A DNA stretch of 64,000 nt, taken from Pontibacter korlensis. GTDB taxonomy: Bacteria > Bacteroidota > Bacteroidia > Cytophagales > Hymenobacteraceae. The stretch lies in contig NZ_CP009621.1 in assembly GCF_000973725.1 (NCBI RefSeq), forward strand, positions 62,001 through 126,000. Reading direction: 5' to 3'. Positions 45,246 to 55,200 of this stretch are shown here, in pieces. The position numbers and the translations under genes were made by a program. The notes under the pieces are model-generated. The model did no database searches. It had not been told where the DNA came from and saw only the letters and a program-made list of their open reading frames with translations. Within the stretch, counting starts at the first letter, position 1, and the number at the start of each line of letters is the position of its first letter.

Positions 45246-46268
45246 CGTGAACACGGGACTTAGGCATATATTCTAGCCGGCTTAAAGCTACTAGTCTGGT
45301 CCAGAGATGTGTATGCGGTAAGGCCGGAGAGAATCTGGGCTAGGGCGTTCAAAGGATTTCAGTGGCGGGTGTGGTCGATGTCACAGACTCCTCATCAGAA
45401 TATCATTGACGGCCTCGATGCTGCCCCGCTTGAGCAGGTTTAGCTTATCCTGTAGCGTAAGGAGCATGTTTTTCATGTTGCGCCGCACTTTGGTCACCAG
45501 GTGCAAGCCCTCTTCGAGCAGCTCCTCGAAAAGGGAAGTGAGATAGCCTTTATCGCCATAACACTTGCCTTTGAGCCCGGAGAGCAGGAAGCTGAGCACC
45601 TTCGGGTTATTGTCGGCCACGTTAGCCGGAGTGATCAGGAAGCGCACCAGCTGACTGTGCTCGTTGGTGACCAGGTGCAGCTTGAGGCCGTAGAACCAGC
45701 CGGTGGATCCCTTGCCCCGGCTAGCCATGTCGGCAAAGACCCTGTGGGAGTGGATGCGGCGGTTGTCGCAGACAGGCAGCTTCTTGGAGTCGATGTCGTA
45801 ATGGTCGCTTCTTTGCCAGAGGCCTGCTCGGTAGTGGGCCAGCAGAAAAGCGTGCAGCAGCGCCTGCCTGGCCAGTTCCAAGAAGTGTGTATACGAGACG
45901 GCCCGGGGGAAATAGCTTCTCAGCTCTCCCAGCACCAGGCGCTCATAGTAGTACTCAAAGCACTTGAAGCCCGACAAGTGGTAAAGGACGAGGATGGTGA
46001 GCACCTCGCTTTCCGAAAGGGAGGGCTTGCGGCCTGCCGGGTGGCGCGGCGCGAGTCCCTCGGGTAAGGGATGGGTAGTAAGGTACTCCTTCACCTGAAG
46101 GCAGAAATCATCAATTTCGCAGAACACTTCCACGACTTTGGTAGTATCTATGATAAAGCACATAAGGCGAAGGGGTAGGTGAAATAATGGCTGTTATTTC
46201 TACCTGCCCCTTAGCCTTCTTGTTTATACGAAATACTGATTTTTACTTAGTGAATTCCCGAGTTCACG
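45246..46268 (-). mobile_element. IS982-family element with 9-bp target duplication
   Basis: Ends share CGTGAAC[A/T]CGGGA in inverted orientation (45246-45258 and 46256-46268). TTAAGTTAA occurs directly outside on both sides (45237-45245 and 46269-46277), a 9-bp target duplication. It lies 45 bp upstream of the GH5 start codon and may have separated the gene from its promoter. Confidence 0.88.
45260..46163 (-). pseudogene. IS982-family transposase, C-terminus frameshifted
   Basis: 260 aa read to a stop at 45381: GRKPSLSESEVLTILVLYHLSGFKCFEYYY, YDIDSKKLPVCDNRRI (first Asp), KCYGDKGYLT (second Asp) and RGSIEAVND (Glu) give the DDE set. The normal C-terminus (VCDIDHTRH...NPLNALAQILSGLTAYTSL) continues in another frame to 45260 and also carries a TGA in place of an Arg codon. 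The truncation comes after the catalytic Glu; activity is doubtful. Confidence 0.82.
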
Positions 46269-46331
46269 TTAAGTTAAGCATTTACAACCTATTGTCACAA
46301 CCACTAGCGGCAAAGAAAATCAGAGGCTAGA

Positions 46332-46967
46332 CTAAACAAATGCTTTCAAGTCGCTGAACTGCTCAATCTCATCCACCTCTGCCTGCACATTTCCAAAGCC
46401 ATACTTTGCGAGGATGAAGGGAACCTCGGCTTTTACACTGGCATCATAGTCGCCTTGGGTGTCGCCGATGTACACAGGACGCTGCAGGCTGTTTCTGTGC
46501 ACGATACCTTTGATGTTTTCACCTTTTGGCAAATGCTTGTCCCCAAAGCAAGCAACGTCAGTGAAGTATGGCTGCAGGTTAAAAAAGCGTAGAAAGGTTT
46601 CTATGTAGCCGCTTTGGCAATTGCTTACAATAAACAGCCTGTATTTAGAGCACAGTAGCTCCAGTGTTTCCATTAGCTCTGGGTAAAGCTCCCCACCTCT
46701 ATTCTGCAGGTACTCCAGCTCTATCTTACCTGCTACAGCCTGTAGCTGCTGACGCTGCTCGTTGTTCAGGCTCGGGAAAAGTTTATCGTATATGGCGTTA
46801 TAGGGCATCCCGGCAGTATCGCGAATATCCTGGCGGGTTAGGGAAACATCTTTTAGCTCCAGCTGCTCTATGGCAGCATTCCAGGCGTCGGCAATAGTTT
46901 GTGTTGAATCCCACAAAGTGCCGTCGAGGTCGAAGATCAGACCATCAAATTGTGCTTTATAATTCAT
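46332..46967 (-). CDS. HAD family hydrolase (phosphoglycolate phosphatase-like)
   Basis: 211 aa. DLDGTLWDS is motif I with both Asp residues, IVSNCQSG motif II, and VYIGDTQGDYDASVKAEVP motifs III/IV. A cap domain of helices lies at about 18-85. Cytosolic phosphatase of small molecules; substrate unknown. Confidence 0.9.
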   Translation of the reverse strand: MNYKAQFDGLIFDLDGTLWDSTQTIADAWNAAIEQLELKDVSLTRQDIRDTAGMPYNAIYDKLFPSLNNEQRQQLQAVAGKIELEYLQNRGGELYPELMETLELLCSKYRLFIVSNCQSGYIETFLRFFNLQPYFTDVACFGDKHLPKGENIKGIVHRNSLQRPVYIGDTQGDYDASVKAEVPFILAKYGFGNVQAEVDEIEQFSDLKAFV

Positions 46968-47560
46968 GTGCTTTCAAGTTCAGGTATAAAGAAGCAGCTC
47001 ATTTATACTGCATAGCAAGGTAAACTTTACCTGCGCCACACATGCTGCCTCCGCAAATTAAGCACAGCACCTCGCTAATAAAAAACTATCCATCTCTGCA
47101 GCATCACTAACCAAACCCTTTTCCTGTACTTTTCTAACAAGCAACCCAGGTCAACCTCTCTAAATTACTGATCCACTTGGGGCGATCAAGCTGAAAGCAG
47201 CTTGTTAGACCAGACCAAGATAGGCCACATAACATTTACAACCAATTACTTAAACCGAACACAAGCTACTTTCCAACTCTAAAACTCATTTACATCAAGC
47301 ACTAAGCAAGATCGATACATACCATAAATAAATAGAACTTAATAAACAGGCAACTATATCAAAAAATTTGGGGCTGCGGCACGTGATCATACTTCCTTTA
47401 AAAATGTACAAAGCCACTCATAAAGTTAACCCCTGGCAGAACATGTCAGGGGTTAACTTTATGAGCGCAACCTTCATAAAACTCCACCCTAGTTGCAGGA
47501 GGAGTTGATTATAGCACTAACAGTTTTAGGTAATGGATTTCACGAGCTCCAAAACTCGGG
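46968..47560. other. 593-bp gap with a 19-bp inverted repeat
   Basis: No convincing open frame. AT-rich, with the long perfect hairpin at 47417-47465. The sequence just right of the HAD start may hold its promoter. Confidence 0.6.
47417..47465. repeat. Perfect 19-bp inverted repeat
   Basis: 47417-47435 pairs with 47447-47465 around an 11-nt loop; the stem contains GTTAACCCCTG. There is no T run on either side, so it is not a standard intrinsic terminator, although it lies 96 bp past the stop of the gene ending at 47561. Confidence 0.8.
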
Positions 47561-48247
47561 CTAGATGAGTGAATTATAGAAACTAATGATAGACATGAGC
47601 TGGTGGGGCTTTTCATAGCTCAAGTTACGCTCTCGCACAAACTTCCTCACTTCCCTTGACTTATTGCCAAACAGCGCATGCAGGTCCTTGCGCACGTTCC
47701 TAAGCGTAACAATCTCTCCATTGGGCAGCAGCACATAATACAGGGCTTTAATCTGGTCTATCCACTCACTGCCCGGCACATAATACTCCGATCCATAGGC
47801 GGCATTGTTAGCATAAAGCGGCGACATACGGGAAGGATCTTTGCGGATGTAATCTTCACGCATAATCAGGGTATAAGAGCCTTGGTTTAGTTCCTCAAAA
47901 AATGTCGGCTTTTTGAAATCTGAGTAGTCCCGGCCCATGTCCCACATCAGGGACCTGAAGGTGTAGGACCTTCCGCTAGGCTCTTCCTGTGCAATGAAAT
48001 ATTGGACATTTACAGGAGTAAAAGAACTTCTGGTACCGTCCTCATTTTGTACACTTACAACCTCTTGCGTACGGTAAAACGTAATGGGCCCAAAGATGGT
48101 ATCGCCAGAAGTTAGTACAACTTTGCCAGAAGGCCACTCCTGCACATCAATGGAAGGTCTGTATTGCGCATCCACGTCACGGGGCAATAAATAAACAGAC
48201 AGTGAAGTAATTAGCAGTAAAACTGCCGCAAAAGTATTGTTTTTCAT
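47561..48247 (-). CDS. Hypothetical secreted protein
   Basis: 228 aa with signal peptide (about 1-27, DVDAQ). The mature start SGKVVLTSGDTIFGPITFYRTQEVVSVQNEDGT is a beta-rich stretch of the kind common in Bacteroidota exported proteins. The rest (GSYTLIMREDY, WIDQIKALYYVLLPNGEIVTLRNVRKDL, SREVRKFVRERNLSYEKPHQL) has no family I recognise. Single gene. Confidence 0.7.
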   Translation of the reverse strand: MKNNTFAAVLLLITSLSVYLLPRDVDAQYRPSIDVQEWPSGKVVLTSGDTIFGPITFYRTQEVVSVQNEDGTRSSFTPVNVQYFIAQEEPSGRSYTFRSLMWDMGRDYSDFKKPTFFEELNQGSYTLIMREDYIRKDPSRMSPLYANNAAYGSEYYVPGSEWIDQIKALYYVLLPNGEIVTLRNVRKDLHALFGNKSREVRKFVRERNLSYEKPHQLMSIISFYNSLI

Positions 48248-48508
48248 AGTTTTCAGTAGCGATTATTATACAATTTGATTCAGCAAACACAACCGTTTCC
48301 CACAGTTACCCCCTCACACACAACACGTTATACATTTTGTATGATTTTCAGAGATAAAGGTTGCCTGATTGCCAAGTCTTATCCGCCTAAAAACTAAAAA
48401 ACCTGCACAAAAGACTTTAGCAGCCTCCTGTGCAGGTAAAATTATTTACAAAGTATTTTCAAAAGCTATCCCTAACTCAAGCAAATCCAGGTAGCCATAC
48501 AGATCATA

Positions 48509-49756
48509 TTATTTATTAATCGACATGTTCTTTAGTATCTCATGTCCAAGCTTATCGCGCTTGGTAGTCAGATACTTCTGGTTATGTTCGTTTGGAACTA
48601 CCTCAATTGGCACACGCTCCACCACTTCTAAGCCGTAGCCCATCAAACCGGTTCGCTTGCGGGGATTATTAGAGATAAGGCGCATTTTAGTAATGCCAAG
48701 GTCGCGTAGAATTTGCGCTCCCACACCATAATCGCGCTCATCCATATCAAAGCCAAGCTCCAGGTTTGCTTCCACTGTGTCTAGCCCCTGCTCCTGTAGC
48801 TTGTAAGCCTTCAATTTGTTTATCAGACCAATACCGCGGCCCTCCTGGTTCATGTACACAACTACTCCTTTGCCCTCGCGCTCAATCATGCGCATGGCTT
48901 CATGTAGTTGTGGGCCACAGTCGCAGCGGCAGGAACCGAAAATATCACCGGTAACACACGAAGAGTGTACGCGCACCATTACCGGCTCATTCTCTTCCCA
49001 AGTGCCTTTCACCAAAGCCAAGTGCTTGGCACCGCTGCTGATCTGGGTAAAGGCATACAGGTCGAAATCACCGTAGTCTGTTGGCAACTGTACTACAATC
49101 TCACGGTCGATCAGGCTTTCCTTCTTCAGGCGGTAGGCAATCAGGTCCTTGATGGAGATTAATTTCAGGTCGAAGCGCTCTGCTACTTTTACCAGATCCG
49201 GCAGACGGGCCATAGTGCCGTCTTCGTTCATGATCTCGATAAGCACACCGGCAGGTGCCAGTCCGGCCAGCCTGGCAAGGTCTACAGCAGCCTCTGTATG
49301 GCCGGCACGACGCAACACGCCTTCCTTTTTAGCCTTGAGCGGGAATATATGGCCGGGCTTGCCCAGTGAATGTGGATCTGTATTCGGGTCTACCAGTGCC
49401 TGTATGGTTTTGGCACGGTCAGAGGCTGAAATACCAGTGGTGCAACCATGCCCGATCAGGTCTACCGATACGGTAAACGGCGTAGCGTGCAGGGCTGTGT
49501 TGCGGCCTACCATCAATTCCAGGCCCAGTTCATCGCAACGCTCCTCTGTAAGGGGCGCGCACATAAGGCCACGCCCATGGGTAGCCATAAAGTTTACAAT
49601 CTCAGGGGTAATCTTCTCGGCAGCGCAAATAAAGTCACCTTCATTTTCGCGGTCATCGTCGTCCACCACAATTACCACCTTGCCTTGGCGTATATCTTCA
49701 ATGGCAGACTCAATGCTGTCAAGCGGCCTGATATCACCAGTTGTATTGGTTTCCAT
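48509..49756 (-). CDS. ribBA: Bifunctional DHBP synthase / GTP cyclohydrolase II (riboflavin synthesis)
   Basis: 415 aa. Residues about 1-205 are 3,4-dihydroxy-2-butanone-4-phosphate synthase: [18 protein letters not shown] and [14 protein letters not shown]. Residues about 215-410 are GTP cyclohydrolase II: the zinc cysteines in [15 protein letters not shown], then [10 protein letters not shown] and DYGVGAQIL. It supplies both precursors of riboflavin. No FMN riboswitch-like sequence was noticed upstream; a TAATTTTG box lies at 49829-49822 (minus), a possible -7 element. Confidence 0.95.
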   Translation of the reverse strand: METNTTGDIRPLDSIESAIEDIRQGKVVIVVDDDDRENEGDFICAAEKITPEIVNFMATHGRGLMCAPLTEERCDELGLELMVGRNTALHATPFTVSVDLIGHGCTTGISASDRAKTIQALVDPNTDPHSLGKPGHIFPLKAKKEGVLRRAGHTEAAVDLARLAGLAPAGVLIEIMNEDGTMARLPDLVKVAERFDLKLISIKDLIAYRLKKESLIDREIVVQLPTDYGDFDLYAFTQISSGAKHLALVKGTWEENEPVMVRVHSSCVTGDIFGSCRCDCGPQLHEAMRMIEREGKGVVVYMNQEGRGIGLINKLKAYKLQEQGLDTVEANLELGFDMDERDYGVGAQILRDLGITKMRLISNNPRKRTGLMGYGLEVVERVPIEVVPNEHNQKYLTTKRDKLGHEILKNMSINK

Positions 49757-50028
49757 ACTTATTCCATTATGCCCACACCACCATAGAGCAGTGCAGCGCT
49801 GTTATTTTTTATAGAGCGTCACAAAATTATAAAGTTTATGCCGCAATGCCGTTATTATTTATATAACAGTTCTGGAGGCAGATTAGTTGAGGAAGAAGAT
49901 AATTGATGTGGCACTGTATACCCTGAAAAGCAGAATTTTACCGTGTACGCCACTTTTGTGGCTAATAAAAATAGCGTAAGTCACTAGAGCAGAAGGGATA
50001 GCGCCTATTATAATTTGATATAAGAAAC

Positions 50029-51951
50029 CTACTTATTTACCACGATGCCCAGCAGTTCTCCCAGTTGGTTTTCGAAAGACTTCAGGTTGAGAATGTAGTT
50101 AAGCTGGCGATCCTGTTCGGCAGGATCGGTAACCAGGCGCAGCTTCTCCATTTCAGATTTTAGCAGCATCTGAACCTTAACGCGCTTCAGGCGGAGTATA
50201 GCCCGCTCAATACCATACATGAGCAGGTCCTCCTCGTGGGGCACATAAATCTGATGTGTTTCCCAATTGTGGCTCAGGTCATAGCGCGTAGAGATCAGTT
50301 CAATCACCTCGGCACGAATCTCATCATCAGCGTCGTTCACAAGATCCTCTCCTTTTACCACATAGCCTTGTTGAAGCTGCTGCAAAACCAGGTTGTAAAG
50401 CTTTACATAGATCGGCTCCTCAAACTCAACGTCCTCGAGCTGCTCCACCATGTATTGTGTTACCGTCTGCTGCTCATCTACGGGCTTAGAGCCATAGTTC
50501 ACCATCAGCCGGATTACCTCCCGCTCATATCTTTTCAGGATGTCGGCATCAGAAGCCGGCTTCTCTGGCTCTGGTGCCGGAGCAGGTGGCGCAAAATCAG
50601 GTTCCGGACTTCCAGATTTGTGCTGTTGCTGCCGTCCCTGCAGGTGCATCTTGTTGTACTCTGAGATCAGTACCTGCTCATCTATATCGAAAATGAGGCT
50701 ACAGCTACGGAAGAATACGGTACGCTTGATGGCATCGGGAATTTTGGCGATGGAGGCCACGACTTCCTTTATTGCCTCGGCTTTCCTGACAGGGTTACCA
50801 GCGGCCTCTTTGGCATAAAGGCTGGTTTTAAACGATATAAAGTCCTGTGCGTGCTCCTTTAAGTATGTTTTAAAGGCCGTATCACCTACTTTCTGAATGT
50901 AGGAATCAGGGTCCTCCCCTTCCGGAAAGGTCACCACATTCACGTTGAGGCCAAGCTCCAGAATCAGGTCTATCCCACGCAAAGAGGCTTTTATACCTGC
51001 CGCATCACCATCGTAGAGCACTGTGATGTTTTCGGTATAGCGCGAGATGAGCTTGATTTGTCCTTCGGTAAGCGAAGTACCCGAGGAAGCCACTACGTTC
51101 TCGATGCCCCCCTGGTGTAGTGAAATCACATCAAGGTAGCCCTCCACCATGTAACACATGTCCTGCATGCGCATGGCTTGCTTTGCCTGAAACAGACCGT
51201 AGAGCACATTACTCTTGTGGTAGATATCAGACTCCGGGGAGTTCAGGTACTTCGGGCTCTTCTTATCGTTAGATTTTAAGGTACGGGCACCAAAACCTAC
51301 CACGCGTCCCGAAACGTTGTGAATCGGGAACATCACACGGCCCCGGAAGCGGTCATACTTCTTGCCATCTTCCTTAACAATGGTAAGGCCGGTAGCTTCC
51401 AGGTACTGCTGCTTGTACCCTGCTTTAAGCGCGGAATCGGTCAGGTCTGTCCATTCATCAAGGCTGTAGCCCAACTCGAACTTTCGGATGGTGTTTGCGC
51501 TCAGCCCCCGCTGTTTTAAATAAGACTGCCCTATACTCCCCTGCTCATGTTCGTGCAGGCGCTGCTGGTAATGTTTGGCGGCAAAATCAGAAACAATAAA
51601 CAGGCTGTCGCGCTCGCTCTGCTCCCGGGCATACTCCGGGTCGTGCTGCTCTTCTGGTATCTCGATGCTATACTTTTTGGCCAGATACTTAATGGCCTCC
51701 GGAAAGCTGGTGCCCTCCACGTCCATAATGAACTGCACCGAGTTGCCCGCCTTGCCACAGCCAAAGCACTTGTAGATGCCTTTGCCCGGTGACACTGAAA
51801 AAGACGGAGACTTCTCGTGGTGGAACGGGCAGCAGGCCCACATGTTCTGCCCCTTTTTCTTCAGCGACACAAAATCGCCTACCACCTCTGTAATATCGGC
51901 CTGGGCAATAACCTGGTCAACTATTTCTTTCGGGATGAGGGACATAGGCAA
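50029..51951 (-). CDS. dnaG: DNA primase DnaG
   Basis: 640 aa. N-terminal CHC2 zinc finger (CCPFHHEKSPSFSVSP...CFGCGKAG), the catalytic core, then TOPRIM motifs MVEGYLDVISLHQGG and VLYDGDAAGIKA. The C-terminal ~200 residues are a diverged helicase-binding domain after a Pro/Gln-rich linker (about 440-470). It makes RNA primers at the replication fork. A TATCTTTG box (51976-51969, minus) fits a -7 promoter element 18 nt upstream of the start codon. Confidence 0.95.
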   Translation of the reverse strand: MPMSLIPKEIVDQVIAQADITEVVGDFVSLKKKGQNMWACCPFHHEKSPSFSVSPGKGIYKCFGCGKAGNSVQFIMDVEGTSFPEAIKYLAKKYSIEIPEEQHDPEYAREQSERDSLFIVSDFAAKHYQQRLHEHEQGSIGQSYLKQRGLSANTIRKFELGYSLDEWTDLTDSALKAGYKQQYLEATGLTIVKEDGKKYDRFRGRVMFPIHNVSGRVVGFGARTLKSNDKKSPKYLNSPESDIYHKSNVLYGLFQAKQAMRMQDMCYMVEGYLDVISLHQGGIENVVASSGTSLTEGQIKLISRYTENITVLYDGDAAGIKASLRGIDLILELGLNVNVVTFPEGEDPDSYIQKVGDTAFKTYLKEHAQDFISFKTSLYAKEAAGNPVRKAEAIKEVVASIAKIPDAIKRTVFFRSCSLIFDIDEQVLISEYNKMHLQGRQQQHKSGSPEPDFAPPAPAPEPEKPASDADILKRYEREVIRLMVNYGSKPVDEQQTVTQYMVEQLEDVEFEEPIYVKLYNLVLQQLQQGYVVKGEDLVNDADDEIRAEVIELISTRYDLSHNWETHQIYVPHEEDLLMYGIERAILRLKRVKVQMLLKSEMEKLRLVTDPAEQDRQLNYILNLKSFENQLGELLGIVVNK

Positions 51952-52279
51952 AAAGTATAAGCAGATGACAAAGATAAGGGTTAATGTTTGAAGAGCCAGC
52001 AGGTAAAAAATTAACTTTTCCGGCTATTCTTCTTGGCTGGTGCTCATCCACAGCTGTGCAACCAGCTCCGGCTTCAAAGCACTCAAAGGCTGTCACACCT
52101 CGGTAAGCAACATTATAGCCAAACAAGCGGAGCCTCGGCAAAGCCTTGTTTCCAGGCAGGCGAGAACATGATTTTAGGCAGGAGTGTAAGAACCTAGCTA
52201 ACAGAACGATCTAAATTGAAAAATCAGAATAAATATAAAATCTTATTTTTGACCTGATCACGCGCTACACCAGCATCCT
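51952..52279. other. Divergent promoter region, dnaG / NAGPA-type gene
   Basis: 328 bp without genes. TATCTTTG for dnaG (51976-51969, minus) and TATTTTTG (52244-52251, plus), 28 bp before the ATG of the large secreted protein, both fit TAnnTTTG. No clear -33 box at ideal spacing for either. Nothing else seen. Confidence 0.45.
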
Positions 52280-55200
52280 ATGAAGAAACGCTTTCCTTAT
52301 TTCCGAAGCCTTGCCACGCTTATACTTATCCTTCTTGCCTCAGAAGCTCAGGCACAACAACTCGTCTGGGAGCCGCGCCAGGACCTGAATATTCTTCTTC
52401 CCTCATCCATAAAAGTATATGAAACCAATGGCCGCTTAAGCGACGGGGCACCTGTTCGGGCTATGTATGCTAGTGTAGACCTGCGCGATGAAAACCTAAA
52501 GCTGCGGGCAGTGGGCAACCCTGCCAGGCGGCAAACAACACTGGAGCATTATGTAGACTTTAATGCCATACTTGCTATCAACGGAGGCTACTTTGCTCCT
52601 AATAAATCTGTGAGCCTCTACATTTCAGACGGAGAACTCATAGAGCCTGGCATCCGCAAGTCTGGGGATAATAGTATTACCCGTGGGGCCTTTGGCATGG
52701 TGAACGGCAGGCCGGACATCACCTGGACCTACAATCCGATTCAAAACCTTATCTACCAGTATAACCAGCCTAACCAACCGGGGCGGTCAGCGCCTAAAGC
52801 TAGAGACGGTAAACTGTGGCTCCCAAGCCAGGCGGTGGGTGGTGGCCCGATGCTGGTAAAAAAAGGAAATATAGTGGATGTTGGTGCTATAGAAGGCTTC
52901 GGTGCAGGCCACCTGGCACGACACCCCCGAACAGCTATTGGTTACCCAAACGAGCATACCCTGGTGATGCTGGTAGTGGACGGGCGCCAGGGTGCCAGTG
53001 CCGGGGTAACCATTCAGGAGCTGGCCCAAATAATGCAGGACCTTGGCTGTGTGGATGCTGTGAACCTGGACGGAGGCGGCTCCTCAGCCATGGTAGCGGC
53101 CGGCGAGGTCGTCAACATTCCGACAGACGTGCCGAACGGCAACCGCAACAGTCTACGCAAAAACGCCAATGCTTTGGTTCTGACAGAGCAGCAGGAAAGG
53201 CCAAAGCGTGAGGTTACCTACATCGATACCGACAGCGAGCACTACACCGAATATGGCCTCTGGCGCAACACCAACCACGCCAGCTACTACGGCACGACCC
53301 TCTCGCGACAGGCATCTGCAGGGAGTTCCTACAACAAAGCAAAGTATGCCTTTACAGGTATAGCCAAAGGCAACTACCAACTTGCTGCCTGGTGGACAGT
53401 AGACACTGCCAGCAATGCCCGTTACGTTCCTTACGTGCTGCACCATAGCGGAAAAACAGACACCCTGCGGGTAAACCAGAAAACCTACGCCACCAGCGGC
53501 CGCTGGAATGTGTTGGGCAACTATCTACTTGGTCCTGGAGATTACCTCGAACTGTTAGGGCAGGGAGAAGGCAAAAAGATAGTAGCTGATGCTGTACGTT
53601 TGGTGGCTGTAGAGAAGTATCCGGAGCTGCCTTTGCGCCGGGGCGACCTGCGCCTGGCTGTGATCAGCGACCTGAACTCCGGCCTCGGAGCTGCCACCTA
53701 TGAATGGCAGGTGGACAGCATCATGCAGCGTATCCCGCGTATTTGGCAGCCGGACCTGGTCGTATGTGGTGGCGACATGGTGGCAGGACAGGGCATATCG
53801 GAAACGGAGACGCTGGAGAAAATGTGGCGCGGATTTGATGAGCACATCGCTGCCCCGCTGCGCAAAGCTAATATTCCCTTCGCCTTCACGCTCGGCAACC
53901 ACGACGGCTCCCGCGCTTTTACTACAGAGCGCAACGCAGCCGGCACTTACTGGAGCAAACCAGAAAACCTGCCACAACTCAAGTTCATTGATAAAAGCCA
54001 CTTTCCCTACTATTACGCTTTTATGCATGGCGATGCCTTTTTTGTTTCCTGGGAGGCTTCTTCGCCTGAAATAACTGCGGATAATCTGCAGTGGATGGAG
54101 GCGCAGTTTTCAAAGCCAGAAGCGCAGCGGGCCAAGTATAGATTTGTGCTGGGCCATATGCCACTCTACAGCGTGGCACAGGAGCGGGATACCAAAGGCA
54201 ATCTCCTCGAGCATCCTGAAAAGCTGCAGAAGCTACTTGAAAAGTATAAAGTACACACCTACTTCAGCGGACACCAACACGCTTATTACCCGGGCAAACG
54301 CGGTAAGCTAGAGCTACTGAATGCCGGGGCGGCAGGCTCCGGCCCTCGCTCCTGGCTCACCTTGGACAAAGCACCAGTTAATACTGTCACATTAGTAGAT
54401 ATCTTTTACGACCAGGACACGCTCATCTACACTACATATGATATAGCTAAAGAAGCCTCGCAGGACATGGCTGTGTTTGATGCAAAGGTATTGCCGCAAT
54501 TTATGGAGGGGGTAAATGGCCACCTCATCCGCCGTGATGTAAGTATAACGAGCAAAGCTTCCGGCACTTTCTCTGCGTTTCATCAGTCCAATGCTTCTTC
54601 AACAACCGGCACGGGCTCGGCAGGGGTACAGGTGCGCAGTGGCAAAGCTTTCGTTACAGGTGAGTTTGGTCATCTGCAAGGAAAGGTCACTTCCGTCGCT
54701 TTGTACCGTGGCAGGCATGCTGAGCAAGGCCAGCTGGTAGCAAACCTCAAGACAAAGACCCGTAAGGGACGCAAAGGCAGCTTCAGCGGAAGTATAGATT
54801 TTAACGAAAATTTTAAGGAATTGCTGTCGGCAGGCGCCTTTTATATTAACATACAAACTGATAAATACCCTGAAGGTGAGCTGCGGGCACAGCTATACCC
54901 TGCCACCAATCAAGCTCCCGAGGCTGTAGCCGTTAGTTCTCACAATAGCCGCAATACATATGCCGTGCGCCAAACAGAAGCCCTTTTTGGCGTCAGCTGG
55001 CCCAAAGCGAGAGACCAGGACGGTGATTTTGTATCCTACACCTACCAGCTAGCAACCGACAAGGCTTTCCAGAGCATCATTTTGAACAAGCCTACCGGTC
55101 GCGTTACAAGTATAAAACGAAGCGAGCAGGATTGGTACGCTTTGCTGCAGGGAGCTGCCGAAGGAGAGGCTGCAACTTTCTACCACCGCATCATCGCCTC

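Noticed and set aside
49757-50028. FMN riboswitch upstream of ribBA
   Set aside because: The leader has none of the conserved RFN-element blocks I could recognise, only a possible TAATTTTG promoter box.
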